Assembly: GCA_025360425.1 (NCBI GenBank)
Contig: JANYCD010000073.1
Location: forward strand, 24,267 to 88,266
DNA: 64,000 nucleotides
From: Sterolibacteriaceae bacterium
Lineage (GTDB): Bacteria; Pseudomonadota; Gammaproteobacteria; Burkholderiales; Rhodocyclaceae
Direction: 5' to 3'
In this document: positions 1 through 10,712 of the stretch, in pieces
Position numbering within the stretch: the stretch's first letter is position 1
Layout of the letters: each line of letters begins with the position of its first letter
Notes under the pieces: generated by a model
What the model was told of the DNA's origin: nothing
Seen by the model: the letters and a program-made list of their open reading frames with translations, nothing else
Database searches by the model: none
Made by a program: the position numbers and the translations under genes

Positions 1-627
1 ACTCTTGATGACACCATTGACAACATCTTCGCGAAAATCGACGGAAGCCTGCATCTGCGACCAGAACGTGCCTTCGTCGACCCCGATCAACTGCACCCCG
101 ATCAAATAGCCACCGAACACGCCCAGCGCCGAAAACAGTGCGGCCAGCAAAGGCATGGAAATCACCCCGGCCCAGAAACGCGGCGCAACAACGCGGGCGA
201 TGGGGTTGACCGCCATCATTTCCATTGCCGAGAGCTGTTCAGTAGCTTTCATCAAGCCAATCTCGGCGGTGATCGCCGACCCGGCGCGGCTGGCAAATAA
301 CAGCGCGGCCACCACCGGTCCGAGCTCACGCACCAGGGTCAGCGCCACGAGTGAGCCCAAGGCGGAGGCCGAACCGAAGCGTTGCAAGGTTTCGTAGCCC
401 TGCAACCCCAGCACCATACCGACGAAAAGGCCGGAGACCGCAATGATGATGAGCGACAGCACACCGGTGAAATAGAGTTCACGGATGGTCAGATTGAAAC
501 GCCTCAGAGCGGTCCCGGATTGCAATAACACCGCGAGGAAAAAGCGGGCGGCGAAACCCAGACGCCAGACACGGTCGGTGACCTGCTTGCCCAGGAAGCG
601 CAAATGTCCTTTCAGCTTCTCAAGCAT
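1..627 (-). CDS. mlaE: MlaE-family phospholipid ABC transporter permease (3' end cut by window start)
   Basis: Read from reverse complement: [38 protein letters not shown]...[92 protein letters not shown], typical MlaE; overlaps mlaF stop. Confidence 0.93.
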   Translation of the reverse strand, partial: MLEKLKGHLRFLGKQVTDRVWRLGFAARFFLAVLLQSGTALRRFNLTIRELYFTGVLSLIIIAVSGLFVGMVLGLQGYETLQRFGSASALGSLVALTLVRELGPVVAALLFASRAGSAITAEIGLMKATEQLSAMEMMAVNPIARVVAPRFWAGVISMPLLAALFSALGVFGGYLIGVQLIGVDEGTFWSQMQASVDFREDVVNGVIKS

Positions 628-1492
628 GCGCTGCTTCTCCAAAAATTTCCGTACGATACGGCGACGCCGGATACTGGAATGCAACAGGGCCATCAGCCTC
701 GCCCCAGACGAACTGATGTATATAAGGCGCTGTGGAGTTTCTGATGTCATCCGCGGTGCCTTCGGCGACGATCTTGCCTTCGGACACGAAATAAACGTAA
801 TCGACGATCTTGAGCGACTCTTGTACGTCATGGGTCACGATGATGGAACTCGCGCCCAGCGCATCGTTCAGGGTGCGGATCAACTGGCCGACGACCGCGA
901 GCGATATCGGATCGAGCCCGGCGAAGGGTTCGTCATACATGATCAGCATCGGGTCCAGCGCGATGGCGCGCGCCAGTGCAACGCGGCGCGCCATGCCTCC
1001 GGAAAGTTCCGATGGCATCATGTGACTGGCGCCGCGCAAACCGACCGCGTTGAGCTTCATCATCACCAGATCCTGGATCATGTCTTCCGATAAATCCGTG
1101 TGCTCGCGCATCTGAAAGGCCACGTTATCGAACACCGTCATGTCGGTGAACAGGGCGCCGAACTGGAACAACATGCCCATGCGGCGACGCATCGAAAAGA
1201 GGTCCTGATCGTCAAGTGCACTCACCAGTTGGCCATCGACGTGGACTTCGCCCGAAGTGGGTTTCAACTGTCCGCCGATCAAGCGCAATGTGGTTGTCTT
1301 GCCGCTACCGCTGATGCCCATGATGGCGACAACCTTTCCGCGCGGGATCTCCATATTGATCCCGGTAAGGATTGGACGGCTATCGTAGGCGAAGTTGACG
1401 TTACTGAGTTTGACCAGAGGGTCGGCGGACACGGGCTGAAGCTCTCTCTTATATGTGTATTTTTGTGGACGGCGGATTCTAGCAGATGACAT
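620..1492 (-). CDS. mlaF: Phospholipid ABC transporter ATP-binding protein MlaF
   Basis: Walker [11 protein letters not shown], signature [14 protein letters not shown], Walker [14 protein letters not shown]; adjacent to mlaE. Confidence 0.93.
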   Translation of the reverse strand: MSSARIRRPQKYTYKRELQPVSADPLVKLSNVNFAYDSRPILTGINMEIPRGKVVAIMGISGSGKTTTLRLIGGQLKPTSGEVHVDGQLVSALDDQDLFSMRRRMGMLFQFGALFTDMTVFDNVAFQMREHTDLSEDMIQDLVMMKLNAVGLRGASHMMPSELSGGMARRVALARAIALDPMLIMYDEPFAGLDPISLAVVGQLIRTLNDALGASSIIVTHDVQESLKIVDYVYFVSEGKIVAEGTADDIRNSTAPYIHQFVWGEADGPVAFQYPASPYRTEIFGEAAHA

Positions 1493-1571
1493 CTGCCTGT
1501 CCCACCGCTTGTGGCGGCAAGCAGACAGGTATCACGGAATCCTTGCCCGAATCAGGCCTGATGTTTGCGTT

Positions 1572-3041
1572 ATGATGCCCCGCATGCGCCAAACCTCGCT
1601 CCCATCCAGCGCCAAACCGGGACTATTGATCGTCGATGACGATCCGCTGATCGCCGATACTCTGGGCTACGTTCTGGGCGTCGACTTTTCCGTAGTTACT
1701 GCGGCCACGCGCACCGAAGGCATCGAAAAGCTGCGCACGATGATTCCGGCGCCAACATTGGCGCTGATCGATTTGGGCCTGCCGCCGCGACCACACCGCC
1801 CCGACGAAGGCTTCGCCCTGATCGGCGAACTACTGGCGCATTCCCCGGCAATGAAAATCATTGTACTGTCCGGGCAAAACGATGAAAGCAATGCTCGCCA
1901 CGCACGCACCCTGGGTGCCACCGATTTCGTCGCCAAACCGGCAGACCCTGCCAAACTAAGGCTTCTGCTACGCAATGCGCTGTCGTTCAGCTCTGCCGAA
2001 ACCGTCAGCACGGCCAGCACCTCGCACACTTGCCAGTTGATCGGAGACAGTTTTCCCATTCAGAAGCTGCGCACCCAGATCCGGCAATACGCCGATTCTC
2101 CATTTCCGGTGTTGATTGAAGGCGAATCCGGCAGCGGCAAGGAAATCATCGCGAGTTGCTGCCTGCACCGGATGACCCGTCGGAAAGACAAACCTTATTA
2201 CGCGCTCAACTGTGCCGCCATCTCTCCCAACCTGGTCGAACCGACGTTGTTTGGCTACGCGAAAGGTGCTTTCACCGGTGCAACAGGTCAAAAGTCAGGG
2301 TATTTCGAAGATGCGTCTGACGGAACCCTGTTTCTTGATGAAATCGGCGAACTGCCGCTGGAGCTTCAGTCAAAGCTGCTGCGCGTGCTGGAGAACGGCG
2401 AATTCCAGCGCGTCGGTGAAACCCAGACGCACACCAGTCATGCGCGGGTAATCGCGGCGACCAATCGCGATTTGCGCCGCGAAGTGAGGGAGGGCAGGTT
2501 CCGCGCCGACCTCTATCACCGCCTCTCGGTTTTCACCATCAGCGTGCCGCCTTTGCGTGAAATGGAGCATGACCGGCTGTTGCTGCTTGAACATTTCAGA
2601 GCACAATATTCCGCTCAGTTGGGCGCCGCTCCGTTCCTCCTCTCGGCGGAGGCAGAGCAACGCTGGCTCAACTACACATTTCCCGGCAATGTCCGGGAAT
2701 TGAGGAATATCGTGATCCGCCTGACCGCAAAGCATCCGGGAGAAACCGTTGATGCCGGGATGCTGGAAGCCGAATTCGACGCTTCGGATTTTGGCGGGGC
2801 AGATGCAGATACCTCAACCGGCGGTAACGCCGATCTAGCCACAATTGCATTACGCGCGCTTCAGCGCGAACATGCCTTCAACCTTGACGAAACCCTGCGT
2901 CGCTGGGAACGGGCCTATATCGACGCGGCACAGCAACTCTCCAACGGCAACGTCAGCCAGACTGCGAAGCTGCTCGGCGTGAACCGCACCACGCTCTACA
3001 ATCGCATGGACTCCCTCTCCCGCACCAATACCCAAGACTGA
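1572..3041 (+). CDS. Sigma-54-dependent response regulator (receiver + AAA+ with GAFTGA + Fis-type HTH), MSHA/type IV pilus-associated
   Basis: LLIVDDDPLIADTLG receiver, GESGSGKE Walker A, YAKGAFTGATG sigma-54 contact loop, LFLDEIGELPLELQSKLLRVLE, C-terminal VSQTAKLLGVNRTTLYNRM HTH. Listed ORF starts at 1455; ATG at 1572/1575/1584 more plausible. Confidence 0.9.
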   Translation: MMPRMRQTSLPSSAKPGLLIVDDDPLIADTLGYVLGVDFSVVTAATRTEGIEKLRTMIPAPTLALIDLGLPPRPHRPDEGFALIGELLAHSPAMKIIVLSGQNDESNARHARTLGATDFVAKPADPAKLRLLLRNALSFSSAETVSTASTSHTCQLIGDSFPIQKLRTQIRQYADSPFPVLIEGESGSGKEIIASCCLHRMTRRKDKPYYALNCAAISPNLVEPTLFGYAKGAFTGATGQKSGYFEDASDGTLFLDEIGELPLELQSKLLRVLENGEFQRVGETQTHTSHARVIAATNRDLRREVREGRFRADLYHRLSVFTISVPPLREMEHDRLLLLEHFRAQYSAQLGAAPFLLSAEAEQRWLNYTFPGNVRELRNIVIRLTAKHPGETVDAGMLEAEFDASDFGGADADTSTGGNADLATIALRALQREHAFNLDETLRRWERAYIDAAQQLSNGNVSQTAKLLGVNRTTLYNRMDSLSRTNTQD

Positions 3042-3044
3042 GCC

Positions 3045-4484
3045 ATGTACCTAGAACATTTCGGACTCACCGAACCGCCCTTCCGCATCACGCCGCATAC
3101 CGACTTCTTTTTCGCCGGTGCGAATCGTGGCGCAACGCTTGACGCCCTGATCTACGCAGTCACCCATGACGAAGGCATCGTCAAGATCAGTGGCGAAGTG
3201 GGCAGTGGCAAGACCATGTTGTGCCGGGTACTGATCGAACGGCTGCCGGCCCAGGTGGCGATCGTCTACCTGTCAAACCCTTCACTGTCTCGCGCCGACA
3301 TCCTCTATGCCATCGCCGACGAACTCCGCATAGAACTACCGGAAAACGCACGCGCCAGTGCCGTGTTGCGCTCGCTACAGGACCACCTCATTCGACTTTA
3401 CGGCGAAGGGCGGCGGGTCGTGGTGCTGATTGACGAAGCCCACGCCATGCCGACCGAAACGCTCGAAGAAATCAGGCTGTTGTCCAATCTGGAGTCCAAT
3501 CACAGCAAATTGCTGCAGCTTGTGCTGTTCGGCCAGCCTGAACTGAACGACATCCTGGCCCGCCCCGACATGCGCCAACTGAAAGAGCGCATCACCCACA
3601 ATTTCCCCCTTGAGCCACTGGTAAGAGACGACATTGCCGAATATATGGAGTTTCGCATGCGCGCTGCGGGCTACCGTGGCCCCAATGTCTTCAGCCCGTC
3701 TGCAACCAAAATAGTCGCCCAGGCATCGCAAGGTCTCACCCGGCGTATCAACATGCTGGCCGACAAGGCGCTGCTGGCGGCATTCTCCGAAAATACGCAC
3801 CTGATCACGGCCAAACATGTCCGCGCCGCTGTCAAGGATTGCGACTTCAGCAAAGCCACACGCATTGCCAAGCCTTTGCCGTTGCGAATGGCAGCGCTGC
3901 TTGCGATTCTTTTCCTTGCGATTGCCTGGTTGGCGCTCAGTCGCACATGGCTCCCGGGTACGCTGGAAATATCGCCGAACGTCACGGTGGCAGCACCGGT
4001 GCCGATTACCACGTCACCCATGGCGCAATCTGTTCCACCACAGCCCGCATCACCCACCGCGCCGTCTGCTCCAGCCCTACCCACGCCCGTACCAGAAACC
4101 ATATTGGCTCAGCCCATGCCGGCACCTGCGCCTTTGCCACCCACGATTGCGGTAGTTGCGCGAACGAAGTCCGGAGTGGAAACTTATCTCGGCGCTGGCA
4201 AAGCCTGGCTTGCCAGCGCAGACAACAATCATTGGTTCCTCCAGCTTGCGACTGAAGCCAACAATGCCGGAACGGTGGAGGCCTACCTACGGATCGTCGA
4301 AAAATCTGGGGTCGACATGTCCAATGTCCGCGTCTATTTGTCCGATTTGAGCGGAACCATGCGCTACGGCATCACTTATGGCGACTATGCGTCTCGCGCA
4401 TCAGCTACGGCAGCGGCAAGCAGACTACCGGCGAAAGTGAAGGCGCGCCACCCTTACCCCAGGCAAGTGTCCAGGCTGCGCTAG
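3045..4484 (+). CDS. ExeA/MshM-like AAA ATPase with C-terminal SPOR-like domain
   Basis: MYLEHFGLTEPPFRITPHTDFFF and GEVGSGKTMLCRVL typical of ExeA/GspA ATPases; TM helix, Pro-rich linker and C-terminal WFLQLATEANNAGTVEAYLR... SPOR-like. Confidence 0.85.
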   Translation: MYLEHFGLTEPPFRITPHTDFFFAGANRGATLDALIYAVTHDEGIVKISGEVGSGKTMLCRVLIERLPAQVAIVYLSNPSLSRADILYAIADELRIELPENARASAVLRSLQDHLIRLYGEGRRVVVLIDEAHAMPTETLEEIRLLSNLESNHSKLLQLVLFGQPELNDILARPDMRQLKERITHNFPLEPLVRDDIAEYMEFRMRAAGYRGPNVFSPSATKIVAQASQGLTRRINMLADKALLAAFSENTHLITAKHVRAAVKDCDFSKATRIAKPLPLRMAALLAILFLAIAWLALSRTWLPGTLEISPNVTVAAPVPITTSPMAQSVPPQPASPTAPSAPALPTPVPETILAQPMPAPAPLPPTIAVVARTKSGVETYLGAGKAWLASADNNHWFLQLATEANNAGTVEAYLRIVEKSGVDMSNVRVYLSDLSGTMRYGITYGDYASRASATAAASRLPAKVKARHPYPRQVSRLR

Positions 4485-4585
4485 CCTGTCGCTCACGCCC
4501 ATCGCTTGAAATAGGGCCGAAATACACAGCTACTTCCAATAGAAATCATAGGGTTGTATTGCAAAATTGATGTGTTATCATCAAA

Positions 4586-6415
4586 TTGCCCTTTTTTATG
4601 AACGAGGTAATTCACGTGCGCCTGCTCACTCTTGTTTTCGCAGCCTCGTTTATTGGCGCATGCAGCAATGCGCCCATCACTCCCCCATCGAATGGACATA
4701 TCCGCGCCGAAAACATTCCGGACGCCGATACGGCTTCAATCCCCAAGCCGGTGCAGAGCGACATTTCCCTGCCGAGACCCAAACCCGCCGCCAAAGTCGA
4801 GACGTATAGCGTTGTTGTCAGCAACGTGAAGGCGCAAGACCTGCTGTTCGCCCTGGCGCGCGACGCCAAACTCAATATTGATGTCCACCCGGGTATCAAC
4901 GGCACGGTCTCGCTGAACGCCATTGACCAAACCCTGCAACAACTGTTGGCCCGTATCGCCAAGCAAGTGGATATGCGCTGGGAACTGGATGGGCCGAATC
5001 TGATCGTGATGCCGGATACGCCTTTCCTGCGCAACTACAAGATCGATTACGTCAATCTAGCGCGCGATGTGACCAGTTCTGTCGCCATCAATACCCAGAT
5101 CGCATCCACCAGTGCCGCAGCAACCACTGGTGGCAGTGGATCATCCGGCGCCGGCAACAATTCTTCCACTACGGTCACCAGTACAGCCAAGAATAATTTC
5201 TGGGGTTCCCTGGAAAAGAACCTCAAGGACATTCTGCGGGAAACCGACAAGATTCTGCCGGAGGGGTCCAGCGATACCGTGATCGAAAAAAATGACCAGC
5301 AATCCACCAGCGGTACAGGAGCAACGTCCAATCGTGGGGGGGGGCAAGGCAATCTCGCGGGAAGTCCAAACCCTGCCTCGATATCGACGGAAGGGACGAC
5401 GGTAATCAAGCGGACGACTTTTCGTGAAGCCGCGTCTGTCATCGTCAATTCCGAAGCCGGTGTGGTGGTGGTACGCGCCACTTCACGGCAGCATGAAAAA
5501 GTTCAGGAATATCTTGATCTCGTCATGTCAACCGCCAAGCGGCAGGTCATGATCGAGGCGACCATTGCCGAAGTTACGCTGAGCGACGGCTATCAACAGG
5601 GCATTAATTGGCAAAGCCTGCGCAATCTGCGCAAAGGGCCTCCGACCGCCGGTTTTTCAGAAATTCAGAATCCGTCGGGGCCGACGCTGACCAGTGGTGG
5701 CACACCTTTTCTGCTGAACTATGTCGCACCGGGGCTGGGCATTTCGGCCACCATTTCCCTGCTGGAGTCTTTTGGCAACGTAAAAGTAATTTCCAGTCCG
5801 CGGATCAGCGTCCTCAATAACCAGACCGCATTGCTCAAGGTCGTCAATAACATTGTCTATTTCACCATCAAATCGGATACCACCAACAGTACGACCGGCC
5901 CTTCACAAACCACCGTAACGACGACCCCTCAATCGGTCGCGGTCGGATTGGTGATGAGTGTTACGCCACAAATCAGTGACACCGACGTGATCCTGCTCAA
6001 TGTCCGACCCACGATTTCCAGCGTCATCGACTTTATTAATGATCCGAATCCCAGCATTCCCTCTGGAATTTCCAATAGGGTTCCGGAAATTCAAACGCGT
6101 GAAATGGAGTCGGTGCTGCGCCTGACCAACGGGGAAATTGCGGTGATGGGCGGACTGATGAAAGACGAGCTAAATCAGGCCACCGATGCGGTACCGGGTC
6201 TCTCCAAATTGCCTGTGCTGGGAAATATATTTACGCAACGTAACGACAAGCGCACAAAAACCGAATTGGTCATATTTCTGCGGCCGACGGTGATTAAAGA
6301 TATCAGCATCAATGGTGACTTCCGCGCGCTGCGCGGACAATTGCCGAACAACGACTTTTTTGCCAACAACCCTGGCCCGCAACAGCAACAAATCGGCGGC
6401 GGAGGCAGCAAGTAG
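4586..6415 (+). CDS. mshL: MSHA-type pilus secretin MshL-like lipoprotein
   Basis: Lipobox FIGACS; secretin motifs VMIEATIAEVTLSDGYQQGINW, VKVISSPRISVLNNQTALLKV, ALLKV...VMSVTPQIS, GGLMKDELNQATDAVPGLSKLPVLGNIFTQRNDKRTKTELVIFLRPTVI. Confidence 0.9.
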   Translation: MPFFMNEVIHVRLLTLVFAASFIGACSNAPITPPSNGHIRAENIPDADTASIPKPVQSDISLPRPKPAAKVETYSVVVSNVKAQDLLFALARDAKLNIDVHPGINGTVSLNAIDQTLQQLLARIAKQVDMRWELDGPNLIVMPDTPFLRNYKIDYVNLARDVTSSVAINTQIASTSAAATTGGSGSSGAGNNSSTTVTSTAKNNFWGSLEKNLKDILRETDKILPEGSSDTVIEKNDQQSTSGTGATSNRGGGQGNLAGSPNPASISTEGTTVIKRTTFREAASVIVNSEAGVVVVRATSRQHEKVQEYLDLVMSTAKRQVMIEATIAEVTLSDGYQQGINWQSLRNLRKGPPTAGFSEIQNPSGPTLTSGGTPFLLNYVAPGLGISATISLLESFGNVKVISSPRISVLNNQTALLKVVNNIVYFTIKSDTTNSTTGPSQTTVTTTPQSVAVGLVMSVTPQISDTDVILLNVRPTISSVIDFINDPNPSIPSGISNRVPEIQTREMESVLRLTNGEIAVMGGLMKDELNQATDAVPGLSKLPVLGNIFTQRNDKRTKTELVIFLRPTVIKDISINGDFRALRGQLPNNDFFANNPGPQQQQIGGGGSK

Positions 6416-7734
6416 TGAGTTTGCTGATGGATGCGTTGAAGAAGGCGGAACTGGCCAAGCGCCAGTCTCCAAAGGATCCATCTGAACCATCAATCTCGCG
6501 CGCTTCCCAAGAACCCCTGGCATTGACACCGTTGGGGGTCAAACCCGAGCCATTTGGCGGTGAGCAATCAATTCCACCGTCTGTCGTGGAGCCAGTCGGC
6601 AATCTCCCTGAATTGCCATCGACGCTCGAATTACTCGATCAGGAATTCATGGACGCGGCGCTCGTCTTGGCGCAACGCAAACCCGAGAACACGCAAGAGC
6701 TCTCTGCAGGTCGGGTAGGCGCTTTTTCTTCGCCGCCGATTATCCCTGCCCCAGTTATTGACACGAGCGCGCAACAGCGGGCTGCCGCTGAAACCCGGCG
6801 CGAACGCGAGTCTGTGCAAAACCTGTTCGAGGCGAAGCAGGCACCGGCATCTTCACGCAAGACATTCGCCATCGTTGGCGTGCTTTCCATGTTTGTCGTG
6901 GCCGCCATCGGCATCTATTTCTGGTTGCAGTTACAACCCAAATCAAGCCTGATGCCGTCTGGTGGCGCCGTGTTGCCAATAACGGCGTCTCCCCACCCCA
7001 TGATTCCCTCTCCGCCGGTGCCGGTGGCCGAACCCGTAACGAACATCCCGGCCGTGCCGGCCGCCGCATCCCCGAATGAAGCACAAAGTAGCCAACCACA
7101 GCCGGCGCCAGCCCGACTAACAGCGCCGCTACCCGAGATCCCGATCCGCGTGACCACATCGAAGTTGCAAGTCGACCCGACGGTTGACGCCGCTTTCAAT
7201 GCCCTGCAAAACGGCGATCTGGGTGCCGCCAAAGCCGCCTACGAGAAATCGCTGAAGAACGACCCGAAAAATGCCGATACGCTGCATGGCCTCGCTGCGA
7301 TCCAGCTTCGCCTGGGCAAACCGGAACTGGCGCAAGACTATTATCTGCGCGCGCTGGAGGCAGACCCCAAGGATGCTCTGGCGCAGGCCAGTCTGATCAG
7401 CATGAGCAGCCAAATTGATCCCGTGCAATCAGAAAGCCGGCTCAAGCTGCTGCTCACCACACAGGCTGACTCGCCGTTCCTGCATTTCTATCTCGGCAAT
7501 CTCTACGCACGCCAGAATCGCTGGTCCGAAGCTCAACAGGACTATTTCAAAGCCATGGCGGGCGAACCGGACAATCCGGATTACCTGTTCAATCTTGCGG
7601 TCAGTCTGGATCAATTGCACCAGGCCAAACTTGCCGCGCAGTACTATGCCCAGGCACTGTCCGCAGCCGACAAACGATCTGCCGGTTTTGATAAACAACA
7701 GGTTTCCGACCGACTGAAAAAGTTGCAGCCGTAA
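6415..7734 (+). CDS. TPR-repeat pilus biogenesis protein, MshN-like
   Basis: N-terminal MSLLMDALKKAELAK, TM helix, C-terminal TPRs (AAKAAYEKSLKNDPKNADTLHGLAAIQLRLGKPELAQDYYLRALEADPKDA); position after mshL. Confidence 0.8.
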   Translation: MSLLMDALKKAELAKRQSPKDPSEPSISRASQEPLALTPLGVKPEPFGGEQSIPPSVVEPVGNLPELPSTLELLDQEFMDAALVLAQRKPENTQELSAGRVGAFSSPPIIPAPVIDTSAQQRAAAETRRERESVQNLFEAKQAPASSRKTFAIVGVLSMFVVAAIGIYFWLQLQPKSSLMPSGGAVLPITASPHPMIPSPPVPVAEPVTNIPAVPAAASPNEAQSSQPQPAPARLTAPLPEIPIRVTTSKLQVDPTVDAAFNALQNGDLGAAKAAYEKSLKNDPKNADTLHGLAAIQLRLGKPELAQDYYLRALEADPKDALAQASLISMSSQIDPVQSESRLKLLLTTQADSPFLHFYLGNLYARQNRWSEAQQDYFKAMAGEPDNPDYLFNLAVSLDQLHQAKLAAQYYAQALSAADKRSAGFDKQQVSDRLKKLQP

Positions 7735-7759
7735 TCTTTCACTTTCCGGCACGTGCGCA

Positions 7760-9487
7760 ATGCTGGATAATCTTCGGCACATGAACGCCCCAAATATCAA
7801 ACGTCGGCCCATTGGACAAGTCCTGATCGCGCAAGGTGTGATCAGCGAAGACCAATTGCGTATCGCGTTGCTGGAACAGATGAAGGTGAACCAGCCGGTC
7901 GGCAAACTGCTGGTTAGCCTCGGTTTCGTTTCAGAAGCCACGCTGCGCGATGCCTTGGGCGAGTCCCTTGGCAGCAAGTCGGTCGACCTGACCCGTGCAG
8001 TAATTGATGCCGGCGCATTGAAAATGGTGCCGCGCGAACTCGCCAAGCGCCATCGTATCTTGCCGCTCGACTACGACACGACCAACCAAAAACTCACCAT
8101 CGCCGTTTCCGACCCGAACGATATCATCGCGCTCGACAAGTTGCGCGCGCTGGTTCCCCATGAGCTCAGGATAGAAACACTGCTGGCCGGCGAAACTGAA
8201 ATTGCGCGCGCCATCGATCAGTACTACGGTCACGAACTCTCGATCGACGGCATTCTGCACGAAATCGAGACCGGTGAAATCGACTATCGCTCACTGTCCA
8301 CGAGCATGGATGAATACAGCCAGCCGGTGGTGAGGCTGGTGGACGCATTGCTGACCGATGCCGTCAAACGCGAATCATCCGACATTCACTTTGAACCCGA
8401 AGCCAGCTTCCTGCGCATCCGTTATCGCATCGACGGCATCCTGCGTCAGATCAGGTCATTGCACAAATCCTACTGGGCAGCCATGGCAGTGCGACTGAAG
8501 GTGGTTGCCGGGATGAACATTGCCGAGACGCGTGCCCCGCAGGATGGTCGCATCTCCCTGGTCATCAGCGGCCGGCCGGTGGATTTCCGGGTCTCGGCGC
8601 AACCGACAATACATGGCGAGAACATCGTCTTGCGCATCCTTGACCGACAAAAAAGCATCGCCACGCTGGACAAGTTGGGGCTCGATGACTTTCAGCTGGA
8701 CCTGCTCAAGCTGATGATTGCCCGACCCGAAGGCATCATCATGGTGACCGGCCCAACCGGCAGCGGCAAAACAACAACGCTCTATTCGGTACTAAGTCAT
8801 GTCAATGACGAGGGGATCAACATCATGACCCTCGAAGACCCGGTCGAATACCCGATGGCAATGATTCGGCAAACCTCGGTGTCTGAGACGGCAAAGCTGG
8901 ATTTTGCCAGCGGCATCCGCTCCATGATGCGTCAGGATCCGGACGTGATCCTGGTTGGTGAAATCCGCGACGCGGATACCGCTGAAATGGCGTTCCGTGC
9001 CGCGATGACCGGGCATCAGGTTTTCTCGACCCTGCACACCAACTCGGCAATCGGCGCCATCCCGCGCCTACAGGACATTGGCGTTCTGCCGGACATCATG
9101 GCCGGCAATATCATTGGCATCATCGCCCAGCGTCTGGTTCGCCGCCTGTGCACTCACTGCCGCAAGCCCCACCCGGCTGAGGCCCACGAACGCCACCTGC
9201 TCAAGCTGGAGGACCAGCAATCTCCACCCATCCTCTACCGCGCCACCGGGTGCGACCAATGCGATTTTCAAGGCTACCGTGGCCGGCTTACCATCATGGA
9301 ACTGCTGCGGCTTGACGGCGACCTCGACGAACTGATTGCGCGTCGTGCCACCGCCCGCGAAATTCGCAATGCCGCAATCGCCAAGGGCTTTCGCCCGCTG
9401 GCGGAGGATGGTCTGAGGCGAGTGCTCGACGGATCGACATCGCTCGAAGAGATCGCCCGGGTCATCGACCTTACGGAGCGGATGTAA
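7760..9487 (+). CDS. mshE: GspE/PilB-family ATPase, MshE-like
   Basis: MshEN-type N-terminus; Walker [18 protein letters not shown], Asp box and Walker B DPDVILVGEIRDADTAEMAFRAAMTGH, CxxC zinc motif CTHC...CDQC. Confidence 0.93.
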   Translation: MLDNLRHMNAPNIKRRPIGQVLIAQGVISEDQLRIALLEQMKVNQPVGKLLVSLGFVSEATLRDALGESLGSKSVDLTRAVIDAGALKMVPRELAKRHRILPLDYDTTNQKLTIAVSDPNDIIALDKLRALVPHELRIETLLAGETEIARAIDQYYGHELSIDGILHEIETGEIDYRSLSTSMDEYSQPVVRLVDALLTDAVKRESSDIHFEPEASFLRIRYRIDGILRQIRSLHKSYWAAMAVRLKVVAGMNIAETRAPQDGRISLVISGRPVDFRVSAQPTIHGENIVLRILDRQKSIATLDKLGLDDFQLDLLKLMIARPEGIIMVTGPTGSGKTTTLYSVLSHVNDEGINIMTLEDPVEYPMAMIRQTSVSETAKLDFASGIRSMMRQDPDVILVGEIRDADTAEMAFRAAMTGHQVFSTLHTNSAIGAIPRLQDIGVLPDIMAGNIIGIIAQRLVRRLCTHCRKPHPAEAHERHLLKLEDQQSPPILYRATGCDQCDFQGYRGRLTIMELLRLDGDLDELIARRATAREIRNAAIAKGFRPLAEDGLRRVLDGSTSLEEIARVIDLTERM

Positions 9488-9499
9488 ACGACTTTATCC

Positions 9500-10702
9500 A
9501 TGGCGCTCTATGCATACAAGGCGATCAATCCATCGGGGCGCACAGTCCTGGGTCGGCTCGACGCCATCAATCTGGTGGACCTCGAAATGCGCCTCAAGCG
9601 CATGGAGCTCGACTTTGTCAATGGCAATACCGTCAAGGAAAGCAACCTGTTCGGTCAGAGCAAGATCCCGCGCCGGGAGATCATCAATTTCTGCTTTCAT
9701 CTTGAGCAATTAACCCGGGCCGGTGTACCGATCATCGAGGGATTAGCCGACCTGCGCGACAGCCTTGAAACGCCGCGCTTTCGCGAAGTGCTGGCGGGCA
9801 TGGTGGAGAGCATCGAGGGTGGTAAAACCCTGTCGCAAGCGATGGACGAGTACCCCAGAGTCTTCGATGAAGTCTTTACCAGCCTGATACGCGCAGGCGA
9901 AGAGACCGGAAACCTGTCCGGCGTTTTGAAGAATCTGAATGAATCGCTCAGGTGGCAGGATGAATTGGCGGCACAAACCAAGAAGCTGATCATGTATCCG
10001 GCATTCATGGGCGTGGTGGTGGTTGGCGTGGTGTTTTTCATGATGATTTACCTGGTTCCAAAGATGGTGAGCTTCATCAAAAACATGGGGCAACAGATCC
10101 CGCTACAGACCAAGATACTGATCGCCACTTCCAATTTTTTCGTCAACTACTGGTACATCGTTCTACTGCTGCCGATAGTGATCGCCATCGGGATCAACTT
10201 CGCGATTCGCACCAATCCCAAGGCGCATCATCGCTTTGACGGATTCAAGTTACAGATGCCCATGGTTGGCGAAATCCTGCGCAAGATCATTCTTTCCCGC
10301 TTCGCCAGCGTATTCGCCATGATGTACGCCTCGGGAATTTCGATACTTGACTCGATCAAAACCACCGAGAAGGTGGTCGGCAATTCGATCATCCGCGAAG
10401 GACTCGAGCAGGCCGGTCAGTTGATCGCCGATGGTCTCAACGTGACCGCTGCGTTCGAGCGCGTTGGATTGTTTCCGCCACTGGTTATCCGCATGCTGCG
10501 CGTCGGAGAGAACACCGGTGGGCTGGATACCGCTCTAATGAATGTCAGCTATTTCTACAATCGCGACGTAAAGGAATCCATCGAGCGCGTGCAGGCAATG
10601 ATTGAACCGATGATGACCATCATCGTCGGCATGATTTTGGGCTGGGTGATGCTTGCTGTTCTTGGTCCAATTTACGACACCATTTCAAAAATGAAAATTT
10701 GA
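9500..10702 (+). CDS. mshG: GspF/PilC-family inner membrane platform protein, MshG-like
   Basis: MALYAYKAINPSGRTVLGRL..., two T2SSF domains, GVPIIEGLADLRDSLETPRFREVLAGMVESIEGGKTLSQAM. Confidence 0.92.
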   Translation: MALYAYKAINPSGRTVLGRLDAINLVDLEMRLKRMELDFVNGNTVKESNLFGQSKIPRREIINFCFHLEQLTRAGVPIIEGLADLRDSLETPRFREVLAGMVESIEGGKTLSQAMDEYPRVFDEVFTSLIRAGEETGNLSGVLKNLNESLRWQDELAAQTKKLIMYPAFMGVVVVGVVFFMMIYLVPKMVSFIKNMGQQIPLQTKILIATSNFFVNYWYIVLLLPIVIAIGINFAIRTNPKAHHRFDGFKLQMPMVGEILRKIILSRFASVFAMMYASGISILDSIKTTEKVVGNSIIREGLEQAGQLIADGLNVTAAFERVGLFPPLVIRMLRVGENTGGLDTALMNVSYFYNRDVKESIERVQAMIEPMMTIIVGMILGWVMLAVLGPIYDTISKMKI

Positions 10703-10712
10703 CGCTCCGAAA

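Noticed and set aside
7747-7763. GGCACGTGCGCAATGC before mshE as a possible second sigma-54 promoter
   Set aside because: GG-to-GC spacing is too long and the -12 element is poor, and it lies inside an apparent operon.
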